The notes: a model not told the origin generated them from the sequence alone. A stretch of 64,000 nucleotides of DNA from Bacteroidota bacterium (GCA_013298715.1 JAAFIQ010000016.1:24407-88406), one strand, 5' to 3'. Positions 37,841 to 47,134 are shown, numbered from the stretch's first letter. A program made the numbers and translations.

Positions 37841-38221
37841 ATGAAAAAAATCATTAGCACTCCAAATGCACCTGCACCAATTGGCCCTTACAACCAAGCT
37901 ATTATTGTAGGCGATAGTATGTACATAAGTGGCACAATTGCTATGGATTTGCAAAGCAAGCAACTTGTAAAATGCGCCATAAAAGAAGAAACTAAAATGG
38001 TTATGGAATATATTGGCGAAATTTTAAAAGCTGGTGGTTGCACCTTCGATAATGTTGTAAAAACCACTATTTTTTTAAATGATATGAATAATTTTGTTCA
38101 GGTAAATGAGGTGTATGCATCTTACTTTACAAAAGATTTTCCGGCGCGAGCAACAATTCAAGCGGCGCGTTTACCAAAAGACGCAAATGTTGAAATAAGT
38201 GTTGAAGCCAAACTCTTTTAA
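37841..38221 (+). CDS. RidA family reactive-intermediate deaminase
   Basis: A 126-aa trimeric-type RidA (YjgF/UK114). It hydrolyses reactive 2-aminoacrylate and related enamines formed by PLP enzymes. Family residues are present: NAPAPIGPYNQA, the MYISGTIAMD strand, the catalytic Arg in FPARATIQAARLP, and the final VEISVEAKLF strand. Usual length. It is followed by the RRM gene with its own promoter, so it is likely transcribed alone. Confidence 0.92.
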   Translation: MKKIISTPNAPAPIGPYNQAIIVGDSMYISGTIAMDLQSKQLVKCAIKEETKMVMEYIGEILKAGGCTFDNVVKTTIFLNDMNNFVQVNEVYASYFTKDFPARATIQAARLPKDANVEISVEAKLF

Positions 38222-38241
38222 AGTTTTTGTTTAACGATTTT

Positions 38242-38282
38242 TGCCAAAAAATTTGGCACTTTAAAAATTTTGTTTAACTTTG
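38242..38282 (+). promoter_or_regulatory. Promoter of the RRM gene with an overlapping inverted repeat
   Basis: TTG (38253-38255), a 19-bp spacer and TAACTTTG (38275-38282) match the Bacteroidetes consensus. A perfect inverted repeat tgccaaa-aaa-tttggca (38242-38258) overlaps the upstream element and could be an operator. The transcript would start about 14 nt before the ATG. Confidence 0.7.
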
Positions 38283-38302
38283 TTATACTAAAACTCTAAA
38301 CC

Positions 38303-38563
38303 ATGAACATTTTTGTAAGCAACATCAGCTTTAAAGTAAGAGAACAATCTCTAAGTGAACTATTCAGCCAATATGGCGAAGTTACAAGCGTACGCATAAT
38401 TAAAGACAAAGAAACACGCAGAAGTAAAGGCTATGGCTTTGTTGAAATGTCAAACGACTCTGAAGCAAATGCAGCAATTGAAGCTCTAAACGGTACTTTA
38501 CATTTTGAAAGAAATATCGTAGTAGCCGAAGCAAAAGGTAAAAAAGAAGACGCTTCTGTTTAA
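38303..38563 (+). CDS. Single-RRM RNA-binding protein
   Basis: An 86-aa protein consisting of one RNA recognition motif: RNP2 is IFVSNIS at residues 3-9 and RNP1 is SKGYGFVEM near residues 41-49, followed by a short Lys-rich tail. Bacterial RRM proteins of this kind bind RNA and are often cold-induced. The gene has a consensus promoter and a strong terminator, so it is a monocistronic unit of about 330 nt. Confidence 0.92.
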   Translation: MNIFVSNISFKVREQSLSELFSQYGEVTSVRIIKDKETRRSKGYGFVEMSNDSEANAAIEALNGTLHFERNIVVAEAKGKKEDASV

Positions 38564-38587
38564 CCCTTTTTTAAACTCATTTTAAAA

Positions 38588-38619
38588 AACCATTTTACAA
38601 AAGTAAAATGGTTTTTTTG
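38588..38619 (+). terminator. Rho-independent terminator of the RRM gene
   Basis: A perfect 11-bp stem, aaccattttac (38588-38598) with gtaaaatggtt (38603-38613), has a 4-nt loop and is followed by T residues. Confidence 0.88.
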
Positions 38620-38837
38620 TTAATTAGGGATTTTCAAAAACTCAAGTCTTTTTTTTGAACTGTAGAAAGGCTTAAATGGTCATCTAAGATGACGGTATTT
38701 TAACCTTATATGACCTCAAATTCCTTATAACCTGTCAGCCAATAAGTAGATGGTTCAAATTTTCTAGTTATCCTTTTTACCATCAGAAACAAAAACGTAA
38801 AACAATTCAATTATATTTAAAACTTTTTTGAGGTTTT

Positions 38838-38999
38838 ATACCAAATGTATATAATATATAGTCCAAAAATCTGATGAAAATTTTCAATTATACAAGGCGG
38901 AAAACGCAGGCATAGCTAGAAGCTACGTCGAGTATTTCCAACGAAGTAGAATTGGAAATTTTCGATGAGATTGGACTAGATATTATATATATTTGGTAT
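38838..38999. repeat. Long-hairpin element, copy 1 (162 bp)
   Basis: The ends are 28-bp inverted repeats (38838-38865 and 38972-38999) with two mismatches. Self-complementarity continues inward: tctgatgaaaattttcaatt pairs with the segment ending tttcgatgaga. At the apex tagct-aga-agcta forms a perfect small hairpin. Nearly the whole element can fold on itself. A related element follows at about 39005-39170. MITE-like or a structured RNA. Confidence 0.8.
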
Positions 39000-39004
39000 T
39001 ATAT

Positions 39005-39170
39005 CAGTTTGAAATATATTTTAGACTGAATATATGATAAGAAATTTTTTATTATTCAAGACGAAAAACGCAGGGATAGCAATTAGCTATCTCGAGTATT
39101 TTCAAAGAAGAAGAATGAAAAATTTCATCATAGATTGGACTAAATATAATTCATCTTTATTCCAAATGTT
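39005..39170. repeat. Long-hairpin element, copy 2 (diverged)
   Basis: Shares the central block with copy 1 (acgaaaaacgcagg..atagc and tcgagtattttc) and keeps the folding pattern: gatagc-aatta-gctatc at the apex, and imperfect outer arms around gaaatatattttagact and ggactaaatataattc. Relative to copy 1 an apex pair has changed from C-G to G-C. Outer boundaries are approximate. An open frame through it (39034-39228) is not protein-like. Confidence 0.7.
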
Positions 39171-39185
39171 TTCAGTATCTCCAAC

Positions 39186-39212
39186 AAAAAAGCCCCGCAA
39201 TTGCGAGGCTTT
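39186..39212 (-). terminator. Rho-independent terminator of rpmE2
   Basis: On the minus strand GCCTCGC-AATT-GCGGGGC forms a strong stem (one G-T pair), followed by six T residues. It lies 20 bp past the L31 stop codon. Confidence 0.9.
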
Positions 39213-39230
39213 AAAAAATTTAATTTAAAA

Positions 39231-39479
39231 TTATTTTTTTGCGTAACGTGTACGGAATTTATCCACACGCCCTGCTGTATCCACAAGCACTTGTTTACCA
39301 GTATAAAAAGGGTGCGAAGTCATACTTATATCTAATTTCACTAAAGGATATTCATTTCCATCTTCATGCGTTATTGTGTCTTTTGTATCGGCACAAGAAC
39401 GTGTTAAAAAAGAGTAACCATTACTCATATCTTTAAACACGCATAATCTGTAGTTTTCTGGGTGTATTTCTTTTTTCAT
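39231..39479 (-). CDS. rpmE2: Ribosomal protein bL31, type B (zinc-free form)
   Basis: An 82-aa large-subunit protein with the type B insert ([24 protein letters not shown]) and ending [11 protein letters not shown]. It lacks the CxxC zinc pairs of the Cys-containing type A, so it is the zinc-independent form. In many bacteria that form replaces type A under zinc limitation; in Bacteroidetes it is often the only copy. No Zur-like operator was identified upstream. Monocistronic with its own terminator. Confidence 0.93.
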   Translation of the reverse strand: MKKEIHPENYRLCVFKDMSNGYSFLTRSCADTKDTITHEDGNEYPLVKLDISMTSHPFYTGKQVLVDTAGRVDKFRTRYAKK

Positions 39480-39615
39480 TGCTTATATAATTTATTTTTC
39501 TTTAAAAATCGGGTGGCAAATATATAAAAACTTTTTTAATTCTAAACAAAATTCTTATTAAAATAAACGCACAGCGTAGTTTTCTATATTTTTAAGCAAT
39601 ATTTTAATTTTTTGT

Positions 39616-39645
39616 TTGCATTTTAAAATACTTTAACTAATTTAG
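39616..39645 (+). promoter_or_regulatory. Probable promoter of the PorP/SprF-type gene
   Basis: TTG (39616-39618), a 19-bp spacer and TAATTTAG (39638-39645), one base off TAnnTTTG. The ATG lies 51 bp further, so this is a plausible start of the T9SS cluster transcript. Confidence 0.5.
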
Positions 39646-39696
39646 CGCCTTAACTATATAATCAAAGATATAGTTAACAAATATTTTATAATTAAT

Positions 39697-40662
39697 ATGA
39701 GAAAACTAATTACCAAAATTGCTATTGCAGTAGCAGGTATTTCAGGGGTTGCAACAGCCCAACAAGATGTTCAATTCACTCAGTGGATGCACAATCGTTT
39801 AATTTATAATCCAGGTTATGCTGGTACAACAGGCGCTATATGCGGTGTTGCTCAATTTCGTCAACAATGGGCTAGCTTTGAAGGAGCTCCTCAATCTATT
39901 GCTGTAGCGGCAGATATGCCTATTCCGGAATTACCAATAGGTGTAGGATTAAACATCATTAATGATAGAATAGGTCCAATGAATAGCCTTTACGCACGTT
40001 TAGCAGGCTCATTTCTTATTCCTATAGATAAAGGAACCTTAGGTATTGGTATCGATGCAGGTATTCTTCAAAAAAGAATTAACCAAACTTGGGTAGCTCC
40101 TGAAGAATTTAAACTTGACCCAACAATTCCAGGTACTTATGGTGCAGGTGCAAACAACGATTTCAGAAAAACTGGTCTAGATTTAGGCGGTGGTGTTTTC
40201 TATCAAATCCCTTCTACTTTCTACATTGGTTTATCATCAGGACACTTAGCAGCGCAAACCTTACAAAGTGGTGGTAGCTTAAAATTCGATGTTAGCCGCC
40301 ACTACTATTTCATGACGGGATATACATTCAAATTAAACCCAAGACATTGGTTAACACCAAACGTTTTCGTTAAAAGCGATTTAGCTGCAACTGCAATTGA
40401 TGCTAATTTAACTTATATGTGGAACGAACAAATTTGGGTTGGTGGTAGCTACCGTTTTGGTGACGCAGGCGCTTTAATGGTTGGTTTTCAAAACATGAAT
40501 GCCAAAAAAACTTTAAGTTACAAAATTGGGTATTCTTACGATTTAACTACCTCTAAATTTAAAGGCTACACTGGTGGCTCGCACGAAATTATTTTAGGTG
40601 TTTGTTTTATACAAAAAGAGAAAAAAATTATTGGGCCTGACGATCCACGTTTCTTAAACTAA
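39697..40662 (+). CDS. PorP/SprF family T9SS outer-membrane protein
   Basis: A 321-aa protein with signal peptide ending in GVATAQQ. It opens with the PorP/SprF motif QFTQWMHNRLIYNPGYAG and continues with transmembrane beta-strands rich in aromatic and Gly residues. Members sit in the outer membrane, interact with the GldK/GldN ring and help export or anchor T9SS cargo. It lies 130 bp upstream of gldK on the same strand, the usual PorP-GldK-L-M-N order. Since Bacteroidetes carry many SprF paralogues, its exact partner is uncertain, but this location makes it the core one. Confidence 0.9.
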   Translation: MRKLITKIAIAVAGISGVATAQQDVQFTQWMHNRLIYNPGYAGTTGAICGVAQFRQQWASFEGAPQSIAVAADMPIPELPIGVGLNIINDRIGPMNSLYARLAGSFLIPIDKGTLGIGIDAGILQKRINQTWVAPEEFKLDPTIPGTYGAGANNDFRKTGLDLGGGVFYQIPSTFYIGLSSGHLAAQTLQSGGSLKFDVSRHYYFMTGYTFKLNPRHWLTPNVFVKSDLAATAIDANLTYMWNEQIWVGGSYRFGDAGALMVGFQNMNAKKTLSYKIGYSYDLTTSKFKGYTGGSHEIILGVCFIQKEKKIIGPDDPRFLN

Positions 40663-40793
40663 TTTAAAAAAAACGAAACCTTTATAACTGAATAACGTTA
40701 AAGCCACTTACAACTAACATTTAATTTGTTAATAACTCATAAACAAATTTGTAACTTTTTAAAAGTAGTTGGTTATAACATAAAAGAAACAGT

Positions 40794-42338
40794 ATGAAAA
40801 AACTCTTGGTATTAGCTTCATTTGCGGCACTTGTTGCAGGTTGTAACAAAAGAGTCGGCGAGTTAGTCGGCGCAGGCGGTCGCGAAAAATGGTATCAGCC
40901 CGATCCGTTCGGAACGCTTTTCATTCCTATGGGAAGTTACCACATGGGTCCTGATGACGAAGAAGCTCCTATGGCGCACACTACTAAATCAAAAATGGTT
41001 TCGGTTCAGGCCTTTTACATTGATGATTCAGAGATTTCAAACAACGAATACCGCCAGTTTGTTTATTGGGTGCGCGATTCTATTGCACGCAAAATGCTAG
41101 CAAATGGTTCAAGTTCCATGGCAGAAGATTATCAAATTTCTCAAGATGATTTCTTGAACATGTGGCCTATTTACAAGGGAGATAACAACTTACAAGATCC
41201 TTATATCAATTGGGATTCTAAAATTAGATGGGATAGTGATGATGATGATTACCGCGCAGATTTACAACCTCTTTATTTACCAGAAGGTGAGCGTTTTTAT
41301 AACCGTAAGGAAATAGATACACGTAAATTAAATTACGAATATTATAGAATTGATATAAAATTAGCTGCTTCAAAATCCAACCGTTTCCGTCCTCAAAAAT
41401 CGGCAGACATTCAAGATGCAACGCACGAATACAAAAAAGGAGAATACATTAACGGTGTAACCTTAAGTGATGGGCAAAATGGAGGCATGGGTTCTCCGTC
41501 AAGCGCTGTTGGTGACCCTGCTAGAGATGCCAAAACCTTAGGAACTTATAATGTTCAAGATCAAGTTTCAGTTGGGCAAGGTAACTATGTTCCCCGTGAG
41601 CGCAAAGGTGTTGACCGTTCAGTATTTATTCTAAAAGATGTAATTAATGTTTACCCGGATACTTTGGCTTGGGTACATGATTATACGTACTCTTTTAACG
41701 AACCATTAACAAACATGTACTTTTGGCATCCAGCTTACGATGATTATCCTGTTGTAGGTGTAACTTGGAAACAAGCACGTGCTTTTAGTATCTGGCGTTC
41801 ATTGCTTTTAAATAACTTTTTAATTGGTACTGGCCAAACTATTGTTAATGATTTCCGTTTACCAACCGAAAGTGAGTGGGAATATGCTGCTCGTGGTGGT
41901 CTACAAAAATCACCGTATCCTTGGGGCGGTCCTTATATTCGTAACTCACGTGGCTGTTTCTTAGGTAACTTCAAACCAATGCGTGGTTCTTATATCGATG
42001 ACGGTGGTTTCCATACCGTTTACGTTTACTCTTACAATCCTAATGATTATGGCTTATATTGTATGGCCGGAAATGCTAGCGAGTGGACAAGCAATGCATT
42101 CGACGAGTCAGCCTACGATTTCCAACACGATTTAAACCCTGATTATGTTTACGAAGCACAAGAAAAAGACGCTAACGTATTAAAACGCAAAGTAATTCGC
42201 GGTGGTAGCTGGAAAGATGTTGGTTACTTCCTACAAACTAGCGCTCGCACTTACGAATACCAAGACACGGCAAAATGTTATTTAAGCTTTAGAAATGTAA
42301 TGACTTTCCTTGGTCGTTCTAAAGGAGATGACATCTAA
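40794..42338 (+). CDS. gldK: Gliding/T9SS lipoprotein GldK (PorK)
   Basis: A 514-aa lipoprotein (lipobox around VAGC at Cys17) with a formylglycine-generating-enzyme-like fold: PMGSYHMGPDDEEAP, SNNEYRQFV, VGVTWKQARAF, LPTESEWEYAARGG and RGGSWKD. It is structural and not known to be enzymatic; with GldN it forms the periplasmic ring of the T9SS under the outer membrane. First gene of the gldKLMN cluster. Confidence 0.95.
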   Translation: MKKLLVLASFAALVAGCNKRVGELVGAGGREKWYQPDPFGTLFIPMGSYHMGPDDEEAPMAHTTKSKMVSVQAFYIDDSEISNNEYRQFVYWVRDSIARKMLANGSSSMAEDYQISQDDFLNMWPIYKGDNNLQDPYINWDSKIRWDSDDDDYRADLQPLYLPEGERFYNRKEIDTRKLNYEYYRIDIKLAASKSNRFRPQKSADIQDATHEYKKGEYINGVTLSDGQNGGMGSPSSAVGDPARDAKTLGTYNVQDQVSVGQGNYVPRERKGVDRSVFILKDVINVYPDTLAWVHDYTYSFNEPLTNMYFWHPAYDDYPVVGVTWKQARAFSIWRSLLLNNFLIGTGQTIVNDFRLPTESEWEYAARGGLQKSPYPWGGPYIRNSRGCFLGNFKPMRGSYIDDGGFHTVYVYSYNPNDYGLYCMAGNASEWTSNAFDESAYDFQHDLNPDYVYEAQEKDANVLKRKVIRGGSWKDVGYFLQTSARTYEYQDTAKCYLSFRNVMTFLGRSKGDDI

Positions 42339-42407
42339 AAATAATAAAACACAAACAAACAACTAAACAAAACAAAACAACTAACAAACAAAAAAACACA
42401 AACAGCT

Positions 42408-43205
42408 ATGAGTAAATTAGGAAAAGTAAAAGGGTTCAAAAGGTTCTTACACCTTGCTTCTTGTATCGGTGCAGCCGTAGTAATCTTAGGTGCATTATTT
42501 AAAATCATGCACTGGCCAGGATGTAATGAAATGTTAATCGTAGGTCTTGGAACCGAAGCAGTACTATTCTGTTTGTTTGCTTCCGATATTCCACACGAAG
42601 AGGTAGATTGGACATTGGCATACCCTGAATTGGCTGGTATGGGTCATGAAGAAGAAGTTGAGGAAACAAAAAACAATAATTTACCTATTTCAAATCAATT
42701 AGATTCAATGTTAGCTGACGCTAAAATTGGTCCAGATTTAATTGAAAGTTTAGGAAGCGGTATGCGTTCTTTAGGAGAAAATGCTGGGAAAATGGCTGAC
42801 ATCTCTCATGCCTCTTTAGCTACCAACGAATATGTTGAAAATGTAAAAAAAGCATCATCAAGCGTTTCAACGTTAGCTGATACATACAAAAGTGCTGCAA
42901 ACTCGATACAAAGTTTAGCTGAAAGCAACGATGCTGGTTACTCAATTGGTGAGTCGTTAAATTCAGTTTCTAAAAACTTATCGGCTTTAAATGCTACATA
43001 CGAACTACAATTGCAAGGTAGCAAACAACATTTAGATGCAACTACTAAATTCTACGGTGGTTTAGCTGACTTAATGCAAAACTTGCACGAATCTGTTGAA
43101 GATACTAAAAAATACCGTCAAGAGATGAGTACTTTATCTACTAACTTAACAGCCTTAAATACAATTTACGGTAATATGTTAAGCGCAATGAATTATAATA
43201 AATAA
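42408..43205 (+). CDS. gldL: T9SS inner-membrane motor protein GldL (PorL)
   Basis: A 265-aa protein with two membrane helices (about residues 13-35 and 40-60) that include the conserved acidic Glu of the motor in the GTEAVLFC region. A long helical cytoplasmic part follows (SLGSGMRSLGENAGKMADIS and repeats). With GldM it forms the proton-driven motor that powers T9SS export and gliding. The 69-bp leader after gldK is almost pure A and C. Tightly linked to gldM (73 bp). Confidence 0.95.
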   Translation: MSKLGKVKGFKRFLHLASCIGAAVVILGALFKIMHWPGCNEMLIVGLGTEAVLFCLFASDIPHEEVDWTLAYPELAGMGHEEEVEETKNNNLPISNQLDSMLADAKIGPDLIESLGSGMRSLGENAGKMADISHASLATNEYVENVKKASSSVSTLADTYKSAANSIQSLAESNDAGYSIGESLNSVSKNLSALNATYELQLQGSKQHLDATTKFYGGLADLMQNLHESVEDTKKYRQEMSTLSTNLTALNTIYGNMLSAMNYNK

Positions 43206-43278
43206 TTTATTGTAACTTAACTAAGATTTAGAATTATAAAATAATTAATTGTTTAATTTTCGTAAAACGTATTAAAAA

Positions 43279-44943
43279 ATGGCAGGTGGCAAAGAAACCC
43301 CAAGGCAGAAGATGATTGGTATGATGTACTTAGTACTTACCGCCCTTCTTGCAATGAATGTAACAAAACAAGTATTAAAAGGATACGTAACGGTAAACGA
43401 AAGTGTTGTAAAAAGCCGTCACAATCTTGAAGATAACAACAAACGTGTAACAGAGGCTTTCCAACAAGCAATTGGTGGAAACCCTGGTGCAGCTCCTTAC
43501 TACGAAAAAGCGTTAGAAGTTCAAAAAATGATTTCTAATACCTGTAAAGATATTGACAAATACAGAAGCTACATTTCAGCAATAAACGAAGGTTTGCCTG
43601 AAGCAGCTGGTGATACGTTATCTTTAAAATGGAGCTTAAAAAACGGTAAAATTGATGGTTATGACGAACCTACACGTATTTTGATTGGTGAGCCTTCTGC
43701 CCCAGTAACTGGACAATGGAGTGCTAAAGAATTAGAGGGTAAAATTAATTCGTTACTAACTGGTATTGTTGGTGTTATGGATAAAATGCAAACTGATCCT
43801 AAAACCAAATTGTACCCTGCGGATTATGAAGCTCTTAAAAAGAAAGTAATGTCTTTAAAGCCAGTTGGTTCTGGTGAAGAAGAAGATGGTATAAAAATGG
43901 ATTGGGGAACTGAAAATTTTTACCATTTACCTTTAGGTGCTGTAACTTGTAATTTAAACAAAATTATTGCTGACTTAAAAAGTTTAGAAGCAGAAATGCT
44001 TGGGGTATTTTCTTCGGCAAGTGGTAAATTAGCTATTAAATTTGATAGAATTGTGGCGCGTGTAGTTGCTCCCTCATCATACATTCAAGCTGGACAACCT
44101 TACGAAGCAAGTATCTTCTTAGCTGCTTCATCTTCTAAGCTAGGTCAAGGTGATATGGAAGTTATTTTAGGTGTAGACTCTGCTGGTGCTGCTGCTGGTG
44201 GCAAAGGTGAGTTAATTCCTTTAATTAATGGAGAAGGTGCTTACAAAGTGAACTCTGGTGCTGCTGGTGATAAAGAATACAAAGGGGTTATTAAATACAA
44301 AAACCCTGATGGCACTTTTAAATACTATCCGTTTAGTGGTGAGTATAAAGTTGCAAATGCTGGCGCTTCAGTAAGTGCTGATATGATGAATGTATTTTAC
44401 GCTGGTGTACCTAACCCAGTAACTGCCGCTGCTGCAGGTATATCTCCGGCTGATGTGAGTATTAGTGCGAATGGTGCTGGTGTGCGCGTGGCTGCAAAAG
44501 GTGCAGGTAAATACGAACTTAATTTTGGTGGTCCAGGGGAGTGTATGATTACTGTAAGCGGTAAAACCAAAGATGGTGTTAAAGCTCAAGGTCCTCCTAT
44601 TAAATTCCGTGTAAAATCTTTACCGAAACCTGAAATTAAAATTGGTGGTAAATTTGCACCACCAGAGATGAAAAAAACAGAACTTTCTGTAGTTTCAGCT
44701 GTTGGTGCTGGTGCTCCTGGTTTTGATTTCCAAGCCAACTATGTTGTTCAATCTCTAGAAGTTATTGGTAAAGTAAAAGGTAAATTAATGACTGGTTCGT
44801 GCCAAGGTAGTAGTTTAGCTGGAGATGCTATGACAATAGTGAGGGGTGCCGATGTAGGTTCAAAAATTTACATTGATGCTAAAATTAAAGGCCCAGATGG
44901 AAAAATTCACTCTGTAAGTTCTGGTATAAAAGCTATTAAATAA
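43279..44943 (+). CDS. gldM: T9SS motor shaft protein GldM (PorM)
   Basis: A 554-aa protein starting MAGGKETPRQKMIGMMYLVL, the typical GldM start: a short cytoplasmic tail, one membrane helix (about 13-33) that packs against GldL, and then a long periplasmic arm. The arm has a helical D1 domain and beta-rich D2-D4 domains (QAGQPYEASIFLAASS, PEIKIGGKFAPPEMKK) that reach the GldK/GldN ring. Length is normal. It transmits motor torque to the outer-membrane ring. Confidence 0.95.
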   Translation: MAGGKETPRQKMIGMMYLVLTALLAMNVTKQVLKGYVTVNESVVKSRHNLEDNNKRVTEAFQQAIGGNPGAAPYYEKALEVQKMISNTCKDIDKYRSYISAINEGLPEAAGDTLSLKWSLKNGKIDGYDEPTRILIGEPSAPVTGQWSAKELEGKINSLLTGIVGVMDKMQTDPKTKLYPADYEALKKKVMSLKPVGSGEEEDGIKMDWGTENFYHLPLGAVTCNLNKIIADLKSLEAEMLGVFSSASGKLAIKFDRIVARVVAPSSYIQAGQPYEASIFLAASSSKLGQGDMEVILGVDSAGAAAGGKGELIPLINGEGAYKVNSGAAGDKEYKGVIKYKNPDGTFKYYPFSGEYKVANAGASVSADMMNVFYAGVPNPVTAAAAGISPADVSISANGAGVRVAAKGAGKYELNFGGPGECMITVSGKTKDGVKAQGPPIKFRVKSLPKPEIKIGGKFAPPEMKKTELSVVSAVGAGAPGFDFQANYVVQSLEVIGKVKGKLMTGSCQGSSLAGDAMTIVRGADVGSKIYIDAKIKGPDGKIHSVSSGIKAIK

Positions 44944-44953
44944 AAACTATATT

Positions 44954-45817
44954 ATGAAAACTCTAACAAACATCAGTTTTTTACTTTTCTTTTTGTTATT
45001 ATCAACATTAAGTTTAAAGGCACAACCAGGTGTTTTTCAACCTGGCGATTATAAAGATGGAATTTATGAAAAAGAAAATTCTGTTAACCGCAGGTATATT
45101 CCTTACACCCATTTACGAGAAGCGGACGTAAGCTGGGAAAAACGCGTTTGGAGAAGAATTGATGTTAGGGAAAAGGTAAATCAACCTTTATATTTTCCTA
45201 TTTCGAATGTTACTAGTAGAATTTCTCTCATACAAACTTTACTAAAATACATTTTAAATGGTTCTATATATGCTTTTACTGACGAGGAATTTTTAGTGCC
45301 AATTGAAAAGTCTGCTATTAGGGCTAAATTGGTTTTGCAATCTGATTCAGTGGAGTCTGAAAGTTTTAATGAGGCAGGTGAGCCAGTAATCACAAAGGTA
45401 CTACCTCCAGCCGATTCTACTTGGATTTATGAAAACTTCTGTGGCTTAGACGTAAAAGAAGATTGGTTTTTTGACAAACAAAAATCTGTACTTGAAGTTA
45501 GAATAATTGGTTTAGGAATTGGTACACTTTTAAAAGGTAAAGAAGATTTAGGTTGTAATAATATGTTTTGGGTATATTTCCCTTCATGTAGACCTTATTT
45601 TGCAAAACATGAGGTATTTAATACTAAAAACGATAGCGAAAGAAGAACCTATGAAGACATTTTTTGGAAACGCCAATTTAATAGTGTTGTTACCAAAGAA
45701 ACCAACGTTTTTGATAGAAGTATAGAAAACTATTCAAAAGGTTTAGATGCCTTATTAGAATCTGACCGAATTAAAATGGATATTTTTAGATGGGAGCACG
45801 ATTTATGGCATTTCTAA
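44954..45817 (+). CDS. gldN: T9SS ring protein GldN (PorN)
   Basis: A 287-aa exported protein with signal peptide ending in LSLKAQ. Family blocks are readable: DVSWEKRVWRRIDVREKVN, LDVKEDWFFDKQKSVLEVRIIG, FWVYFPSCRPYFAKHEVFN and TYEDIFWKRQF. It builds the periplasmic ring with GldK. Starts 10 bp after gldM. A strong terminator closes the cluster. Confidence 0.95.
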   Translation: MKTLTNISFLLFFLLLSTLSLKAQPGVFQPGDYKDGIYEKENSVNRRYIPYTHLREADVSWEKRVWRRIDVREKVNQPLYFPISNVTSRISLIQTLLKYILNGSIYAFTDEEFLVPIEKSAIRAKLVLQSDSVESESFNEAGEPVITKVLPPADSTWIYENFCGLDVKEDWFFDKQKSVLEVRIIGLGIGTLLKGKEDLGCNNMFWVYFPSCRPYFAKHEVFNTKNDSERRTYEDIFWKRQFNSVVTKETNVFDRSIENYSKGLDALLESDRIKMDIFRWEHDLWHF

Positions 45818-45835
45818 CAAATGTTTTAAAATTGA

Positions 45836-45863
45836 AAGACTTGGGAAACCAGGTCTTTTTTTT
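45836..45863 (+). terminator. Rho-independent terminator after gldN
   Basis: aagacttgg pairs with ccaggtctt around gaaa (one G-T pair) and is followed by a long T run. It ends the T9SS cluster. Confidence 0.85.
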
Positions 45864-45988
45864 GTACTTAATTTTAATGGGTAATGAGATCAAAAAGGTT
45901 CGTTAGTTGAATTTTGGTTATCACAAATCAATACGCTCTAATTCAAAAGTTTCAAATATCTTATGCAAAGAAACAAGTGAATAGCGGT

Positions 45989-47134
45989 TTAGCTGTTTAA
46001 TACTAATGTATAAGCACCATTTAGCGCTTTGCCTATAACTTCGCTACTGTAGTTTTCAATCACTTTTTTTCTAATTTCTTGCGCTTGGTAATTCTGTTTA
46101 TTAAAATAAAGAATTGCGTTTGTAAGTTCTAGTTCATTCCCTGAATTAATTAAAATACCATTTGTACTGTTAACAGCTTCTGCAATGCCGCCAACATTAG
46201 TTGATATTACTGGTTTACCACAGGCCATACATTCTAAAATTACCAGAGGTAAATTTTCATAATTACTAAACATCAGCAAGCAATCTGCTTTATTAATCTC
46301 TTGCACCAATTCCTCTCCAACTTTCCTCCCAACAAAAAAAACATTCTCGCTCAACTTATTTTTTGAAACATAATTTTTTAGTTCTAACTCGTCGCCCCCC
46401 TGCCCTACTATGGCTAATTCAATATTTTGTTTTAAATATAATGCTTGCTTAAAGGCTGCTAACAATCCTAAAATATTTTTTTGCGCATTTACAAGTGCCG
46501 AAATATGAATGAACCTGATAGTTGAACTTATTTGTTTTTCAATAATTCTGAATAAATTGGTATTGCAAACATTTGGTATTACTTTATAATTATTAGCTAA
46601 GCCGTGACTTAACATTGCCTTTTTTAAATGTTCTGTTACTGGGAGAATTAACGCCGAGTTTTTAACGACTTTTTTTGTAATAGTTGTTTTAAAAAAACCT
46701 TTGTAATTACCATCTTCAGGCAAGTAACCTGTCCAATTTTCGTTTACTACCAAAGGAATACTTAATTGCTTTTTAATTTTAAGAGCTGCTATACCTGCAT
46801 TTAAAACAACGTTGCAATGAATTAAATTAAATTTAATTTTTTTATTTAAAAAATAATTTAAAGCAAGTTGATAGGCCTTTAAATATCTAAAATATTTTGA
46901 TATTGGATTAGAAGTTTTTTTGAAATAAACAACTACCTCTTCAAAACCAAATTCATTTTTTACTTGTAATTCAAAATCATGTAAACAATTACTCTCAGAT
47001 ACCGCATGAATAATATAAACATTATTGTTGTGATTGGCAGCCTGCGCGAAAAAACGGTTAAAAATTCCATGAGTAGAATTGTTTCGATTAGGATACCAGG
47101 AGGAAATAAAAAGAATATTCTTTCTTTGATTCAA
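45989..47134 (-). CDS. GT4 family glycosyltransferase
   Basis: A 381-aa GT-B enzyme. The N-terminal Rossmann half begins KNILFISSWYPNRNNSTHG with the family H-G loop. The C-terminal half has IAIVGQGGDELELK-type donor-binding residues and the ECMACGKPVISTNVGGIAE motif with the conserved Glu residues. Likely makes a surface polysaccharide or glycolipid. It is isolated between the T9SS cluster and two orphan genes, so the acceptor is unknown. Not close in sequence to the GT at 24 kb beyond the family motifs. Confidence 0.88.
   Translation of the reverse strand: MNQRKNILFISSWYPNRNNSTHGIFNRFFAQAANHNNNVYIIHAVSESNCLHDFELQVKNEFGFEEVVVYFKKTSNPISKYFRYLKAYQLALNYFLNKKIKFNLIHCNVVLNAGIAALKIKKQLSIPLVVNENWTGYLPEDGNYKGFFKTTITKKVVKNSALILPVTEHLKKAMLSHGLANNYKVIPNVCNTNLFRIIEKQISSTIRFIHISALVNAQKNILGLLAAFKQALYLKQNIELAIVGQGGDELELKNYVSKNKLSENVFFVGRKVGEELVQEINKADCLLMFSNYENLPLVILECMACGKPVISTNVGGIAEAVNSTNGILINSGNELELTNAILYFNKQNYQAQEIRKKVIENYSSEVIGKALNGAYTLVLNS

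Noticed and set aside
39034..39228. Small protein gene inside hairpin copy 2
   Set aside because: It overlaps the self-complementary element and its sequence has no protein-like features.
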